64,000 nt of DNA from Collinsella aerofaciens (GTDB lineage: Bacteria > Actinomycetota > Coriobacteriia > Coriobacteriales > Coriobacteriaceae). Positions within the stretch are counted from its first letter, which is position 1; each line of letters opens with the position of its first letter. A program made the position numbers and the translations under genes. Below are positions 8,476 to 17,303 of the stretch, one piece after another. The notes beneath the pieces were generated by a model, which was not told the DNA's origin, did no database searches, and saw only the letters and a program-made list of their open reading frames with translations. The DNA is taken from the NCBI GenBank assembly GCA_008680965.1, contig NAKE01000001.1, positions 1,240,001-1,304,000 on the forward strand. Reading direction: 5' to 3'.

Positions 8476-9375
8476 ATGAAAGGCATCATTCTCGCGGGCG
8501 GGTCCGGCACCCGCCTGTACCCGCTCACGCTCGTGACCTCCAAGCAGCTGCTGCCGGTCTACGACAAGCCCATGATCTACTACCCGCTGTCCACCCTCAT
8601 GCTGGCGGGCATCCGGGACATCCTGGTCATCTCCACGCCGACCGACCTGCCCAACTTCGAGCGCCTGCTCGGGGACGGCTCGCGCTACGGCGTGAACCTG
8701 TCCTACGCCGAGCAGCCGAGCCCCGACGGCCTGGCTCAGGCCTTCACCATCGGCGAGGAGTTCATCGCCGGCGAGCCGTGCGCGCTGGTGCTCGGCGACA
8801 ACATCTTCTACGGCAACGGCCTGTCCCGCCACCTGACGCGCGCCGTCCAGAACGCCGAGTCGGGCCGCGCCACGGTCTTCGGCTACCACGTGGACGACCC
8901 CGAGCGCTTCGGCGTCGTGGAGTTCGACGCGCTGGGGAGGGCCGTGTCCATCGAGGAGAAGCCCGCCGAGCCCAAGAGCTCCTACGCCGTCACCGGCCTG
9001 TACTTCTACCCGGGCGACGTGGCCGCCAAGGCGCGCGAGGTGAGGCCCTCGGCCCGCGGCGAGCTGGAGATCACCACGCTCAACCAGATGTACCTGGAGG
9101 AGGGGACGCTGTCCGTCGTCACCCTGGGCCGCGGCTACGCGTGGCTGGACACCGGCACCATGGAGAGCCTGCACGAGGCCGCGGAGTTCGTCCGCGCCGT
9201 CGAGCACTCCCAGGACCTACCGGTCTCGGTGCCCGAGGAGATCGCCTGGGAGAACGGCTGGATCGACACGGCGCGGCTGGAGGAGGCGGCCGCGGCCTAC
9301 GGCAAGTCGGTCTACGGCCAGCACCTGAAGAAGGTCGCCGCCGGCGAGATCGTCAACAGCCCGCGCGAGTACTAA
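8476..9375 (+). CDS. rmlA: Glucose-1-phosphate thymidylyltransferase
   Basis: First enzyme of dTDP-L-rhamnose synthesis: glucose-1-phosphate plus dTTP gives dTDP-glucose in the cytoplasm. The 299-residue length is typical. The nucleotide-binding signature GGSGTRLYPLT is at the N terminus, followed by KQLLPVYDKPMIYYPLS, LVLGDNIFYG and the VEFDALGRAVSIEEKP region. The Shine-Dalgarno GGAGG at 8466-8470 precedes ATG 8476. This gene starts a rhamnose operon with rmlB and rmlCD and is strikingly more GC-rich than the glycosyltransferase genes to its left, which marks a mosaic boundary at about 8.45 kb. Confidence 0.95.
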   Translation: MKGIILAGGSGTRLYPLTLVTSKQLLPVYDKPMIYYPLSTLMLAGIRDILVISTPTDLPNFERLLGDGSRYGVNLSYAEQPSPDGLAQAFTIGEEFIAGEPCALVLGDNIFYGNGLSRHLTRAVQNAESGRATVFGYHVDDPERFGVVEFDALGRAVSIEEKPAEPKSSYAVTGLYFYPGDVAAKAREVRPSARGELEITTLNQMYLEEGTLSVVTLGRGYAWLDTGTMESLHEAAEFVRAVEHSQDLPVSVPEEIAWENGWIDTARLEEAAAAYGKSVYGQHLKKVAAGEIVNSPREY

Positions 9376-9398
9376 ACGATTCAATGGGAGATACAGAT

Positions 9399-10421
9399 AT
9401 GTCTGAAGAGCTCTTCGAGCCCAGGAACATCATCGTCACGGGCGGCTGCGGCTTCATCGGCAGCAACTTCGTCCACTACGTGGTGGACAACCACCCCGAC
9501 GTGCACGTCACCGTCCTGGACAAGCTGACCTACGCCGGCAACCCCGAGAACATCGCGGGGCTGCCGGCCGACCGCGTGGAGCTCGTCGTCGGCGACATCT
9601 GCGACGCCGGGCTGCTCGATGAGTTGGTCCCCGGCCACGACGCCATCGTGCACTACGCCGCCGAGAGCCACAACGACAACTCCATCGCCGACCCGGAGCC
9701 CTTTCTCCGCACCAACGTCGAGGGCACCTTCCGCCTGCTGGAGGCCGTGAGGAAATACGGCGTCCGCTACCACCACGTCTCCACCGACGAGGTCTACGGC
9801 GACCTGGCGCTCGACGACCCCGCGAAGTTCACCGAGGAGACGCCCTACAGGCCGAGCTCGCCGTACTCGAGCACCAAGGCGTCCTCCGACATGCTCGTGC
9901 GCGCCTGGACCCGCACCTACGGCCTGCGCACCACGATCTCCAACTGCTCCAACAACTACGGCCCCTACCAGCACGTGGAGAAGTTCATCCCCAGGCAGAT
10001 CACCAACATCATCGACGGCGTTCGCCCCAAGCTCTACGGTAAGGGCGAGAACGTCCGCGACTGGATCCACACCGAGGACCACTCCTCGGCCGTCTGGGAC
10101 ATCCTGACCAAGGGCCGCATGGGGGAGACCTACCTCATCGGCGCAAATGGCGAGAAGAACAACATCACGGTCCTGCGCATGATCCTCGAGGCCATGGGCC
10201 GCGACCCCGAGGACTTCGACTGGGTCGCCGACCGCCCCGGCCACGACCGCCGCTACGCCATCGACTCGACCAAGCTCCAGCGGGAGCTGGGCTGGAGGCC
10301 GGCGCACACCGACTTCGCAGAGGGGCTTAAGCAGACGATCGACTGGTACGTGGAGAACGAGTCCTGGTGGCGCCCGGCCAAGGAGGCCACCGAGGCCCGC
10401 TACCGGGCACAGGGCCAGTAG
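9399..10421 (+). CDS. rmlB: dTDP-glucose 4,6-dehydratase
   Basis: Second step of dTDP-rhamnose synthesis, an NAD-dependent short-chain dehydrogenase family enzyme of 340 residues. It shows the Rossmann motif TGGCGFIGSNF, HYAAESHNDNSI, the catalytic STDEVYGDL and YSSTK (Tyr-x3-Lys), and NCSNNYGPYQ. The open frame extends far upstream, but ATG 9399 is the real start: GGGAG at 9386-9390 sits 8 nt before it and the protein then aligns with the family N terminus. An in-frame ATG at 9384 is less likely. It lies 23 nt after rmlA and is followed by an unusually strong hairpin. Confidence 0.95.
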   Translation: MSEELFEPRNIIVTGGCGFIGSNFVHYVVDNHPDVHVTVLDKLTYAGNPENIAGLPADRVELVVGDICDAGLLDELVPGHDAIVHYAAESHNDNSIADPEPFLRTNVEGTFRLLEAVRKYGVRYHHVSTDEVYGDLALDDPAKFTEETPYRPSSPYSSTKASSDMLVRAWTRTYGLRTTISNCSNNYGPYQHVEKFIPRQITNIIDGVRPKLYGKGENVRDWIHTEDHSSAVWDILTKGRMGETYLIGANGEKNNITVLRMILEAMGRDPEDFDWVADRPGHDRRYAIDSTKLQRELGWRPAHTDFAEGLKQTIDWYVENESWWRPAKEATEARYRAQGQ

Positions 10422-10446
10422 GCCGAACCACGACGGACCGCACCGC

Positions 10447-10507
10447 GGGGCGCCCGCGCGGGGCCGCAGGGCATGGGGATGATCCTGCGTCCCCGCGCGG
10501 GCGCCCC
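10447..10507 (+). promoter_or_regulatory. Very strong intercistronic hairpin between rmlB and rmlCD
   Basis: A perfect 17-bp stem, GGGGCGCCCGCGCGGGG at 10447-10463 against CCCCGCGCGGGCGCCCC at 10491-10507, plus an inner 6-bp stem (CGCAGG/CCTGCG) after one mismatch and a loop of 13 nt. No U-tract follows, so it is not a classical terminator. It may limit downstream transcription, protect the upstream mRNA 3' end or mark a processing site. Confidence 0.7.
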
Positions 10508-10543
10508 CGGTTACCCAACCTCTTCGATAGGAGCTTTTCCCAC

Positions 10544-11998
10544 ATGGCAGACATCGCATTCGAGAAGGACCTCTCCGTCACCGAGACCGGCATCGAGGGC
10601 CTGAAGGTCGTCGACCTCGCCGTCCACGGCGACTCGCGCGGCTGGTTCAAGGAGAACTGGCAGCGCGCCAAGATGACCGCCCTGGGCATCCCGGACCTCC
10701 GCGTCGTCCAGAACAACATCTCCTACAACGACAGCCGCGGCGTCACCCGCGGCATCCACGCCGAGCCCTGGGACAAGTTCATCTCCGTGGCCCGCGGCAG
10801 CGTCTTCGGCGCATGGGTCGACCTGCGCGAGGGCAGCGCCACCTACGGGAAGGTCTTCACCTGCACCCTGGACCCGTCCAGGGCCATCTACGTCCCGCGC
10901 GGCGTGGGCAACTCCTTCCAGGCGCTCGAGGACGGCACCGCCTACACCTACCTGGTGGACGCCCACTGGTCCCTCGAGCTGAAGAAGACCTACACCTTCG
11001 TGAACCTCGCCGACCCCGAGCTCGCCATCGAGTGGCCGATCCCGCTCGAGCAGGCCACCGTCTCCGAGGCCGACCTCAACCACCCGATGCTGAAGGACGT
11101 CGTCCCCATGGCGCCCAAGAGGACGCTCGTCACCGGCTGCAACGGCCAGCTGGGCCGCGCGGTCCGCGCGCTGGCCGAGGAGCGCGGCGTGGCGAAGGAC
11201 TTCGACTTCTGCGACATCGACACCTTCGACATGTCCGACCCGGACGCCTACGCACAGTACGACTGGTCGCTCTACGGCACCGTGATCAACTGCGGCGCCT
11301 ACACTGCCGTGGATAAAGCGGAGACCCCCGAGGGCCGCGCGACCGCCTGGAAGGCCAACGCAACCGGCCCGGCGCTTCTCGCCCGCACCTGCGCCGGGCA
11401 CGGCATCACCCTGGTCCACGTGTCCTCCGACTACGTCTTCGACGGCGCCGCCGAGGTCCACACCGAGGACGAGCCGCTCAGCCCGCTGTCCGTCTACGGC
11501 CAGACCAAGGCAGCCGGCGACATCGCCGTGGCCGGCTGCCCGCGCCACTACATCATGCGCAGCTCCTGGGTCATCGGCGAGGGGCACAACTTCGTCAAGA
11601 CGATGAAGGCGCTGTCCGACCGAGTCGCCGACCCCGAGGACGGGCTCGAGCAGGTCACCGTGGTCGACGACCAGCTGGGCCGCCTGACCTTCACGCGCGA
11701 CATGGCAGCGGCCATCTTCCACGTGCTGGACGCGAAGGCCCCCTACGGCACCTACGGCTGCACCGGCTCCGGCGCCGTCAAGTCCTGGGCCGACATCGCC
11801 CGCGCCGTCTTCGAGGCCGCCAACGGCAACGGGGACAAGGTGGTCCCCGTCAGCACCACCAACTACTACGCGAACGCTTCGAACCCCATCGCCCCGCGCC
11901 CGGTCCACTCCGCACTCAACCTGTCCAGGCTCGAGACCGCGGGCTTCCACATGCCCGACTGGGAGGAAGAGCTGGAGGAGTACCTCAAGACACTCTAG
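10544..11998 (+). CDS. rmlCD: Fused dTDP-4-dehydrorhamnose 3,5-epimerase / reductase (RmlC-RmlD)
   Basis: One 484-residue protein that completes dTDP-L-rhamnose synthesis. Residues about 1-185 are RmlC-like cupin: DSRGWFKENW, NNISYNDSRGVTRGIHAEPW and YVPRGVGNSFQALEDGT. Residues about 190-484 are RmlD-like NADPH reductase: LVTGCNGQLGRAVR, VINCGAYTAVDKAE, VHVSSDYVFDG and the catalytic SVYGQTK. The upstream frame extension is noncoding; ATG 10544 has TAGGAG nearby and starts the epimerase fold. Fusions of this kind are known in some Actinobacteria such as Bifidobacterium. The fused polypeptide fixes the stoichiometry of the last two steps. Confidence 0.93.
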   Translation: MADIAFEKDLSVTETGIEGLKVVDLAVHGDSRGWFKENWQRAKMTALGIPDLRVVQNNISYNDSRGVTRGIHAEPWDKFISVARGSVFGAWVDLREGSATYGKVFTCTLDPSRAIYVPRGVGNSFQALEDGTAYTYLVDAHWSLELKKTYTFVNLADPELAIEWPIPLEQATVSEADLNHPMLKDVVPMAPKRTLVTGCNGQLGRAVRALAEERGVAKDFDFCDIDTFDMSDPDAYAQYDWSLYGTVINCGAYTAVDKAETPEGRATAWKANATGPALLARTCAGHGITLVHVSSDYVFDGAAEVHTEDEPLSPLSVYGQTKAAGDIAVAGCPRHYIMRSSWVIGEGHNFVKTMKALSDRVADPEDGLEQVTVVDDQLGRLTFTRDMAAAIFHVLDAKAPYGTYGCTGSGAVKSWADIARAVFEAANGNGDKVVPVSTTNYYANASNPIAPRPVHSALNLSRLETAGFHMPDWEEELEEYLKTL

Positions 11999-12020
11999 TC
12001 TCTATTTAATTTGCGAGAGT

Positions 12021-12050
12021 AAAAGCCGCCGCTTGTTAACGGCGGCTTTT
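12021..12050. terminator. Intrinsic terminator after the rml operon
   Basis: AAAAGCCGCCG and CGGCGGCTTTT form an 11-bp stem around a short TTGTTAA loop, ending in a T run on the plus strand and preceded by an A run. It lies between convergent rmlCD and yfhO and its right arm overlaps the last codons of yfhO on the other strand, so it is probably bidirectional. Confidence 0.85.
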
Positions 12051-14447
12051 CTTATGTGTGGTGTATAACCTCGCTATAACAAGGGCAACGGCGGTCGCCA
12101 AACTGACTGCAAGCCCCGCAAATGCTCCCGGGGTCCTATAGCTCATCACGATCTTATTCGCGCCTTTCTGCACGCTCAGACATGACAAGCCCTTATCGGC
12201 GGCGGGCGTCAGCTCTGCGGCGGCTCCGTTAATTGTTGCCGTCCAGCCTTCATCATACGGAACGCTCAACAGCAAGTTACCGTCATCCTCGGCGGTATAC
12301 TCGCCTTCGATCTTGCCGTCTTCAAAAACTGTCGGAACAAACTCGTTTGTCTTAAGCTTGTCGATGATCTGCTCAAATACTCCTAGATTGAGTGCGTAAA
12401 AGACCGGCTGATTGTCTTGGGGCATGTTGGTATAGCCCTCTGCGACTCCGATTGACACCGTATGCTGACTTGCGGAATCCGATGCGCCTGCAATTTGACG
12501 GATATTATTGTCGAATCTCCAGGCTTCGTTTTCGATCGTTCGCTGGTCGATGGTAAGTGCGACGGGCCAATAGCTGCCGGCGGTTGCATCTTTGTTGATG
12601 TAGAGATACCCGAGGAAACCCGGTGGCACGGTGACGTTCCATTGCTTTAAGCTATCGCTATTCTCTGTGCTCGTGGCCTCGATCTTGGTATAGAGCTCGA
12701 CCTCACGGCCTAGGATTTTGCTGTAGAGGTCGTTCTGCTTTTCGAAAGGGTTTTCGCTCTTCAGCGTGCTGTTTTTGATATCGCTTGAGGCCGCGATGCC
12801 AATGCTGAGCGCATAGGGGTTCTCGTACACCGCGCTTGTGGAGTCGGCCTGATTCGTCTTGGCTAAAACGTATCCTGCAGGCGCGTTTTCAGGAATGGCG
12901 TACTTGACTCCCAGTAGGGCATCGACGGCGAGAATGGGCTCGGCATAACGGGTCGAGAATTCGCCGACGCTGCTGTATCCAAGGGAATTGAGCAGTGCGA
13001 TGGCCTGCGGGTTGTTGGCGGACGAATACGAAGACAACTGGTTGTACCCAAGCGCCAGGCCTTCGTTGAGGGCGGCGCTGTCGACGCGTGTGGTCGTGCG
13101 GTCAATGCGATAGAACGACGCCGAAGTCTGGTCTTGAATGGCCGTGATCGCGTCGGTTGCGGCGGCGACATAGGTGCTGTTGGCTTCTTCGGAATAGCCT
13201 GTGTACAGCTGATTCCACATTACATGGGCGTTGGCAAATAGTTCAATTGCCGTGAGTGCCAGGAGTGGCAGGATAATGGCTGGACAATGGGCTCGACGTA
13301 ATGTTGACCGCTCTTTGAGTTTCTGCAGTGCGTATCCTGCGGCCCACAGCGCAAAGAAGCTCAGCAAAAAAGCCGTGCGTGAGTAGAAGCCATTGGGAAC
13401 GCGCATGCCGCACCAGATATGCTCGAGCGGGCTCAAAACGGAGCTTGCGACCAGGATTATCGTGACGACGAGTGTTGCGATGCGCGTCTTGATTGAAACC
13501 GTGCGGTTAACCAGCAGGCTCGCCGCGAGCAGCATCATGATGATGCCGCAATAGAACTGCGGTGTGCTTTCGTTGTTTACCCACATGCAGGGAAGAAAGC
13601 CCCTGATGAGCGACTTGAGGCTGGTTTTAAGCAGGGGGCCAAGTGCCAGAACGGGACCGCCCTTGGACATGGCAAGGGTGGTCGGCAAAAAGGTCCAGGC
13701 GGACAGGAGCAGCCCAAGCGCGATGGCCCCGGCGAATCGTAGGGCCCGATCGAGCATGAGCTTCCAGCTAAATCCTTCTTCTGCAACATAATCGACAAAT
13801 TCGACCAATACGAAGATGCAGAGGAACAGGAGGCTGATGTAGGCCGTATACCAGCAGAACATGACATTGAGCGCCGTTGCGATGACGAGGCGGATCATGC
13901 GCTGCTTGCGGATGAGCTCGTAACAACCGTAGGCGCAAACGGGAAGCAGAATCAGACAGTCGATCCAGAGCGGGTTGCGCAGGTTGCTGACGGTCCAGCT
14001 GCAAAACGTGAATGACGCGGAAAGCAGGAATGTCGCGGGTTTGGATAAGCCAAAGCGCTTTTGCACATACCAAGCGCTGCTAATGTGGATACAGCCAAGC
14101 TTGAGTGCGCTGATGACGAATACAAAGAGCGTCAGCTTGTCTGCGGGAAACAGCACGCAGAACAGGTTGAAGGGGCTGGCGAGGTAGTAGCTATATAGCC
14201 CCCATGTGTTCATACCGAGTCCCTGTGAGAAAGAATAGCGAAGGTTTGCCTCGCCTAAAAGGACGCGGCGAAACCACGCGAAGAAGTCGATGTATTGGTA
14301 TTTGAGATCGTTGGTGAGAAACGAGTTGTCGCCAAAGGGGTAGACGTGCCCCGTCGCTGCAAGTGCGACAAAGAGCGCGACGGTAAACGCAAAGCAGGCA
14401 GCATAGAATGCTACATTCTTGAACGTGCATTTATTGGACCGTGTCAT
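12036..14447 (-). CDS. yfhO: YfhO-family membrane glycosyltransferase
   Basis: A polytopic membrane protein of 803 residues with an N-terminal hydrophobic segment, a periplasmic-type loop containing GDNSFLTNDLKYQYIDFF and FSQGLGMNTWGLYSYYL, many membrane segments, a large extracytoplasmic domain and a final membrane segment. These are hallmarks of YfhO, a GT-C enzyme shown in Firmicutes to work with the CsbB/GtrB-type GT2 on lipoteichoic acid or other surface polymers. ATG 14447 (MTRSNK) is preferred to the far-upstream 14525 because it has GAGGA just upstream and avoids a 95-nt overlap with the GT2 gene. Its natural partner gene immediately upstream is split by a mobile element. Confidence 0.85.
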   Translation of the reverse strand: MTRSNKCTFKNVAFYAACFAFTVALFVALAATGHVYPFGDNSFLTNDLKYQYIDFFAWFRRVLLGEANLRYSFSQGLGMNTWGLYSYYLASPFNLFCVLFPADKLTLFVFVISALKLGCIHISSAWYVQKRFGLSKPATFLLSASFTFCSWTVSNLRNPLWIDCLILLPVCAYGCYELIRKQRMIRLVIATALNVMFCWYTAYISLLFLCIFVLVEFVDYVAEEGFSWKLMLDRALRFAGAIALGLLLSAWTFLPTTLAMSKGGPVLALGPLLKTSLKSLIRGFLPCMWVNNESTPQFYCGIIMMLLAASLLVNRTVSIKTRIATLVVTIILVASSVLSPLEHIWCGMRVPNGFYSRTAFLLSFFALWAAGYALQKLKERSTLRRAHCPAIILPLLALTAIELFANAHVMWNQLYTGYSEEANSTYVAAATDAITAIQDQTSASFYRIDRTTTRVDSAALNEGLALGYNQLSSYSSANNPQAIALLNSLGYSSVGEFSTRYAEPILAVDALLGVKYAIPENAPAGYVLAKTNQADSTSAVYENPYALSIGIAASSDIKNSTLKSENPFEKQNDLYSKILGREVELYTKIEATSTENSDSLKQWNVTVPPGFLGYLYINKDATAGSYWPVALTIDQRTIENEAWRFDNNIRQIAGASDSASQHTVSIGVAEGYTNMPQDNQPVFYALNLGVFEQIIDKLKTNEFVPTVFEDGKIEGEYTAEDDGNLLLSVPYDEGWTATINGAAAELTPAADKGLSCLSVQKGANKIVMSYRTPGAFAGLAVSLATAVALVIARLYTTHKKSRR

Positions 14448-14772
14448 CAGATTCCTCGTTGGATTCTCGAATGATATAGATGGGACGTCGCTTGGTTTCC
14501 AAGTAGGCTTTTGCCAAGTATTCACCGATGATTCCTAAGCACAGAAGCTGCATGCCGCCAAACAGCGTTATGAGGCAGGCGAGCGACGGCCATCCGCCGA
14601 CGGGGTCACCCCAAACGAGTGTTTTGACCAGGATGACGACGAATCCCAGAATGGCGATGAGGCAGAAAACGATACCCGTAAGGGCGGCGAGGGAGAGCGG
14701 CGCCGTGGAAAACGCGACGATGCCGTCGATGGAATAGAGGAGCAGCGACCAAAAGCTCCACTTGGTCTCGCC
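14431..14772 (-). pseudogene. 3' half of a CsbB/GtrB-type GT2 gene split by a mobile element
   Basis: The frame from GGC (14772-14770) to TAA (14433-14431) encodes 113 residues: GETKWSFWSLLLYSIDGI, two hydrophobic membrane segments, then GIIGEYLAKAYLETKRRPIY and an acidic tail. This is the standard C terminus of a DPM1/GtrB glycosyltransferase. The matching 5' half lies at 24023-24651 on the same strand. Joining them across the shared CC (GG on the coding strand) gives a continuous 322-residue enzyme. Its end overlaps the start of yfhO by 17 nt, as expected for a coupled pair. Confidence 0.9.
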
Positions 14773-14816
14773 AGAGACAAATTGTCAAGGACTTTTTCAT
14801 CAAATTCAAAAAGAAG

Positions 14817-14975
14817 TCACATTTTGCGGACTTCCTCACGAAGCATACGCTTGATTTTGTCCTCCATCGTCTCCTTGGCGGTCTCGCTGAAATGGACACG
14901 GACGATATAGGTGGTCTTGCCAATCTGCTTTCTGACAGTCGGGCAAGTGGCGGTGTTGGTTGCGGTATTGTTCAT
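14817..14975 (-). CDS. tnpW: Transposon-encoded TnpW-like small protein
   Basis: A 52-residue ORF with ATG 14975 preceded by AGGAGG 7 nt upstream, ending in TGA at 14817. The protein has a Thr/Asn-rich N terminus, then VRKQIGKTTYIVRVHFSETA and ETMEDKIKRMLREEVRKM, which I recognise as the TnpW family found at the end of Tn4451-like elements. Function is not established. Its place right next to one element end and its conserved pairing with TnpX/TnpV support the call. Confidence 0.8.
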   Translation of the reverse strand: MNNTATNTATCPTVRKQIGKTTYIVRVHFSETAKETMEDKIKRMLREEVRKM

Positions 14976-14994
14976 TCAAAATCCTCCTGTAAAT

Positions 14995-15026
14995 GAAAAA
15001 TGCCCGGTGACTGTTCATCATCGGGC
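14995..15026 (-). terminator. Possible terminator ahead of tnpW
   Basis: Reading the minus strand, GCCCG and CGGGC (5 bp, 15-nt loop) are followed by A then TTTTT. The short stem makes this a weak call. It would separate the primase-like gene from tnpW. Confidence 0.35.
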
Positions 15027-15117
15027 GATGTCGGTATGAGGGAACAAGGCAAGGCGGCAACATTAAGGTATCTATAAAAACCTTGCCGTCTTTGCCACGC
15101 TTGCCGTGTTCCTGTTG

Positions 15118-16989
15118 TCAGTCTCGGAGATAGCAGACCCATGCTGTGCCGTCTTTCTCGGTCACAAGCCTGTCCCCGATACGGCTCTTTGCCGTTCTCA
15201 TGGTGCGTGAGGAAATCCCACGCTCATTGACCGTCTTTTCCAGCTCTGCACTTGGCATACGCTTTCCATCTGCCAGCAGTTCCAGAATGAGCATTTGCGC
15301 TTGTGCGGTCTTGCTCTCGGTCTTGGCGGTGTCTGTCCCGGCAAGAAGCTCGTCAGCGGTAATGTCATAAGCTCCTATCCATTCAAAGCCTTTCTCGTCT
15401 CCCAGAGAAAAGGCAAGGGACTGTCCGGGCGGCGCAAGGGAGCTTTTCTCATGGATAAGCACCCTCGTTGTGGGGCTGTCCTTCAGCTTGCCGATAAAAA
15501 GCAGACTGCGGACTGCCGCCGTAATGTCGATAGACCCTAATCCCCGATAGGTGCTTTGCGTTCCTGCGGCTTTGTTCAGGTGTCCGATCAGCACGATAGC
15601 GCATCCGGTAGCCTGTGCAATGTCTCCCAGACTACGGAAGATGGGACGGACTTCATTTGCCCGGTTCATGTCCACATCTGCGCGCAGAAACGCCTGCATC
15701 GGGTCAATGATAACCAGCCTTGCGTTGTTCTCTCGGATTGCTCTTGCGATGCGCTCATCAGCAAGGGTCAGCGGCGTGTCTCTATCGTCAATAACAAGCA
15801 CTCGTTCAAGGTCTGCGTCAGCTTCCATCAGCCGGGGCTTAACGGTATCGCCCAGACCGTCCTCGGCGGTCTGATAGATGATATTGAAAGGCTCAAGTGT
15901 CTCCATACCGGGTAAGGGCTTTCGGTTGGTGCAAGCCGCCGCAAGTCGCATGGCAAAGTAGGTCTTGCCCTCGCCGGGGTTGCCCTGTATGATGGTCAGC
16001 TTTCCAAAGGGGATATAGGGAAACCATAGCCATTCCACGCTCGTCAGCTCCACATCTGCCATGCGGAGCATGGGAACAGGCTGGGCGGTGGGCAGCTCTC
16101 GCAGCGTGATTGTTTCGGCTATGAATTTGTGGCTCGGAATGTCCTTTTGCTGACGGAGAACATCGTTCCAGTCTTTCCTTGCCGGGACAAGGCGCATGAC
16201 GGCGATCTTGCCGGGAATGGACTGTGCCAGTCGGGTACAGGCTTCGCTTCCTGCGGTGTCGCTGTCAAGGCAGAGGAACACTTTTCGGGTGTCCTTGCGT
16301 TCAGAAAGGAAACGGTCAAGGGCTTTGCCCGAAACGCCGCCCAGGGCAAGATAATTTCTTGTCTGCCAATCCTGCGGATAAAGGCAGATAAACGATAACA
16401 GGTCAATCGGCGCTTCAAAGACAAAGAGCTGATTGCCATTACCCTCGTGTCGGAACGGATAGGATTTGTCAGACCCGACAATGTCCTGTCTGAATGGGTC
16501 TGCCGTTCCTCGCACATGGGCGTATCTCGGCGTACCGCTTCGGTCTCTGCCGACAAACACAACATTGTGCCGCTTTGCGTCCTCGTAAATATCCCCGGAA
16601 AGAAGAAAAGCCTCAACAAGCGTTTTGTTGAGACCTCGGCTTTCTGTGAGATATTGGATTGCTCTGTCGGCTGTCCTGTTGTGCAAGGGCAAGTGAAACG
16701 CTGTGGGCGGTGCTGTGCTGGCTTCGCTCTGTCCCTCACCGCTTTCGCCGGTTAAGAGCTGGACAGCTTCGGGAAAGGACTTGCCGTAAAACTCCATGAC
16801 AAAATCAATGGGATAGCCGCCCTTGCTTTGGCTGTGGCGAAACCACTTGTTTCCCCGGACGGTCAGGCTGTCATGTTCTTTCCAGCGGTATTCCCGCCCG
16901 CTTTTGATAAGCGTCTCTCCCTGTGTGCGGAGAAAATCTTCCAGACTGACGGCGTTTGCCCGGTCGATCTGTGCTTGGGTGTACTGCAT
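15118..16989 (-). CDS. Primase/helicase-like protein (TOPRIM plus RecA-like ATPase) of the element
   Basis: A 624-residue protein with an N-terminal primase-type DNA-binding region (YRWKEHDSLTVRGNKWFRHS then GGYPIDFVMEFYG), a TOPRIM-like segment with LFVFEAPIDLLSF and FLCLDSDTAGSEA, and a RecA/DnaB-like ATPase domain with Walker A GNPGEGKT near residue 336 and Walker B-like LVIIDPMQAFL. Such proteins act in replication or processing of mobilised DNA. ATG 16989 has AAGGAGG upstream; an earlier in-frame start would overlap the preceding gene. The C-terminal region resembles a winged-helix tail. Confidence 0.8.
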   Translation of the reverse strand: MQYTQAQIDRANAVSLEDFLRTQGETLIKSGREYRWKEHDSLTVRGNKWFRHSQSKGGYPIDFVMEFYGKSFPEAVQLLTGESGEGQSEASTAPPTAFHLPLHNRTADRAIQYLTESRGLNKTLVEAFLLSGDIYEDAKRHNVVFVGRDRSGTPRYAHVRGTADPFRQDIVGSDKSYPFRHEGNGNQLFVFEAPIDLLSFICLYPQDWQTRNYLALGGVSGKALDRFLSERKDTRKVFLCLDSDTAGSEACTRLAQSIPGKIAVMRLVPARKDWNDVLRQQKDIPSHKFIAETITLRELPTAQPVPMLRMADVELTSVEWLWFPYIPFGKLTIIQGNPGEGKTYFAMRLAAACTNRKPLPGMETLEPFNIIYQTAEDGLGDTVKPRLMEADADLERVLVIDDRDTPLTLADERIARAIRENNARLVIIDPMQAFLRADVDMNRANEVRPIFRSLGDIAQATGCAIVLIGHLNKAAGTQSTYRGLGSIDITAAVRSLLFIGKLKDSPTTRVLIHEKSSLAPPGQSLAFSLGDEKGFEWIGAYDITADELLAGTDTAKTESKTAQAQMLILELLADGKRMPSAELEKTVNERGISSRTMRTAKSRIGDRLVTEKDGTAWVCYLRD

Positions 16990-17000
16990 GGGCGTCCTCC

Positions 17001-17303
17001 TTACTTCTTGAAAACAGCGCATCGTCTGCAAATGCCATGCTCACGCTCGTCCAGCGTGTAGGGGCAGTTCGCACATTCCTCGCCGTACTGTCTCATGATA
17101 ACAGGCAGATAGCCCAGCTCCTGCAACATATCAATCTGGCGGTCGGTGAGGGTGGCTTCAAAGGCAAGGCATTTCCGGGTGTGTTCGTCCAGCTCGATCA
17201 GGTCGGAAAGCGGTCTGCCATCGGTCAAAGCTTCTCCGCTCAAAAGGCGTTTTGCCGTTCTGCGGATGGGGTTGTACTCGTTCTTCCAGTCGTATTTTTT
17301 CAT
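17001..17303 (-). CDS. Element-encoded Cys-rich small protein
   Basis: A 100-residue protein beginning MKKYDWKNEYNPIRRTAKRLL and ending with CANCPYTLDEREHGICRRC, a C-x2-C...C-x2-C pattern that could bind zinc. Its ATG overlaps the relaxase stop (17300-17303), so the two are likely coupled. I do not recognise a named family. Position between relaxase and primase suggests a mobilisation or replication accessory role (inference). Confidence 0.6.
   Translation of the reverse strand: MKKYDWKNEYNPIRRTAKRLLSGEALTDGRPLSDLIELDEHTRKCLAFEATLTDRQIDMLQELGYLPVIMRQYGEECANCPYTLDEREHGICRRCAVFKK

Noticed and set aside
8778..9398. Upstream extension of the rmlB frame overlapping rmlA
   Set aside because: Arg-rich sequence with no RmlB similarity; the true start at 9399 has a good Shine-Dalgarno.
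10511..11950. A 479-codon antisense frame opposite rmlCD
   Set aside because: Composition artefact of very high GC; the plus strand encodes a full RmlC-RmlD protein.
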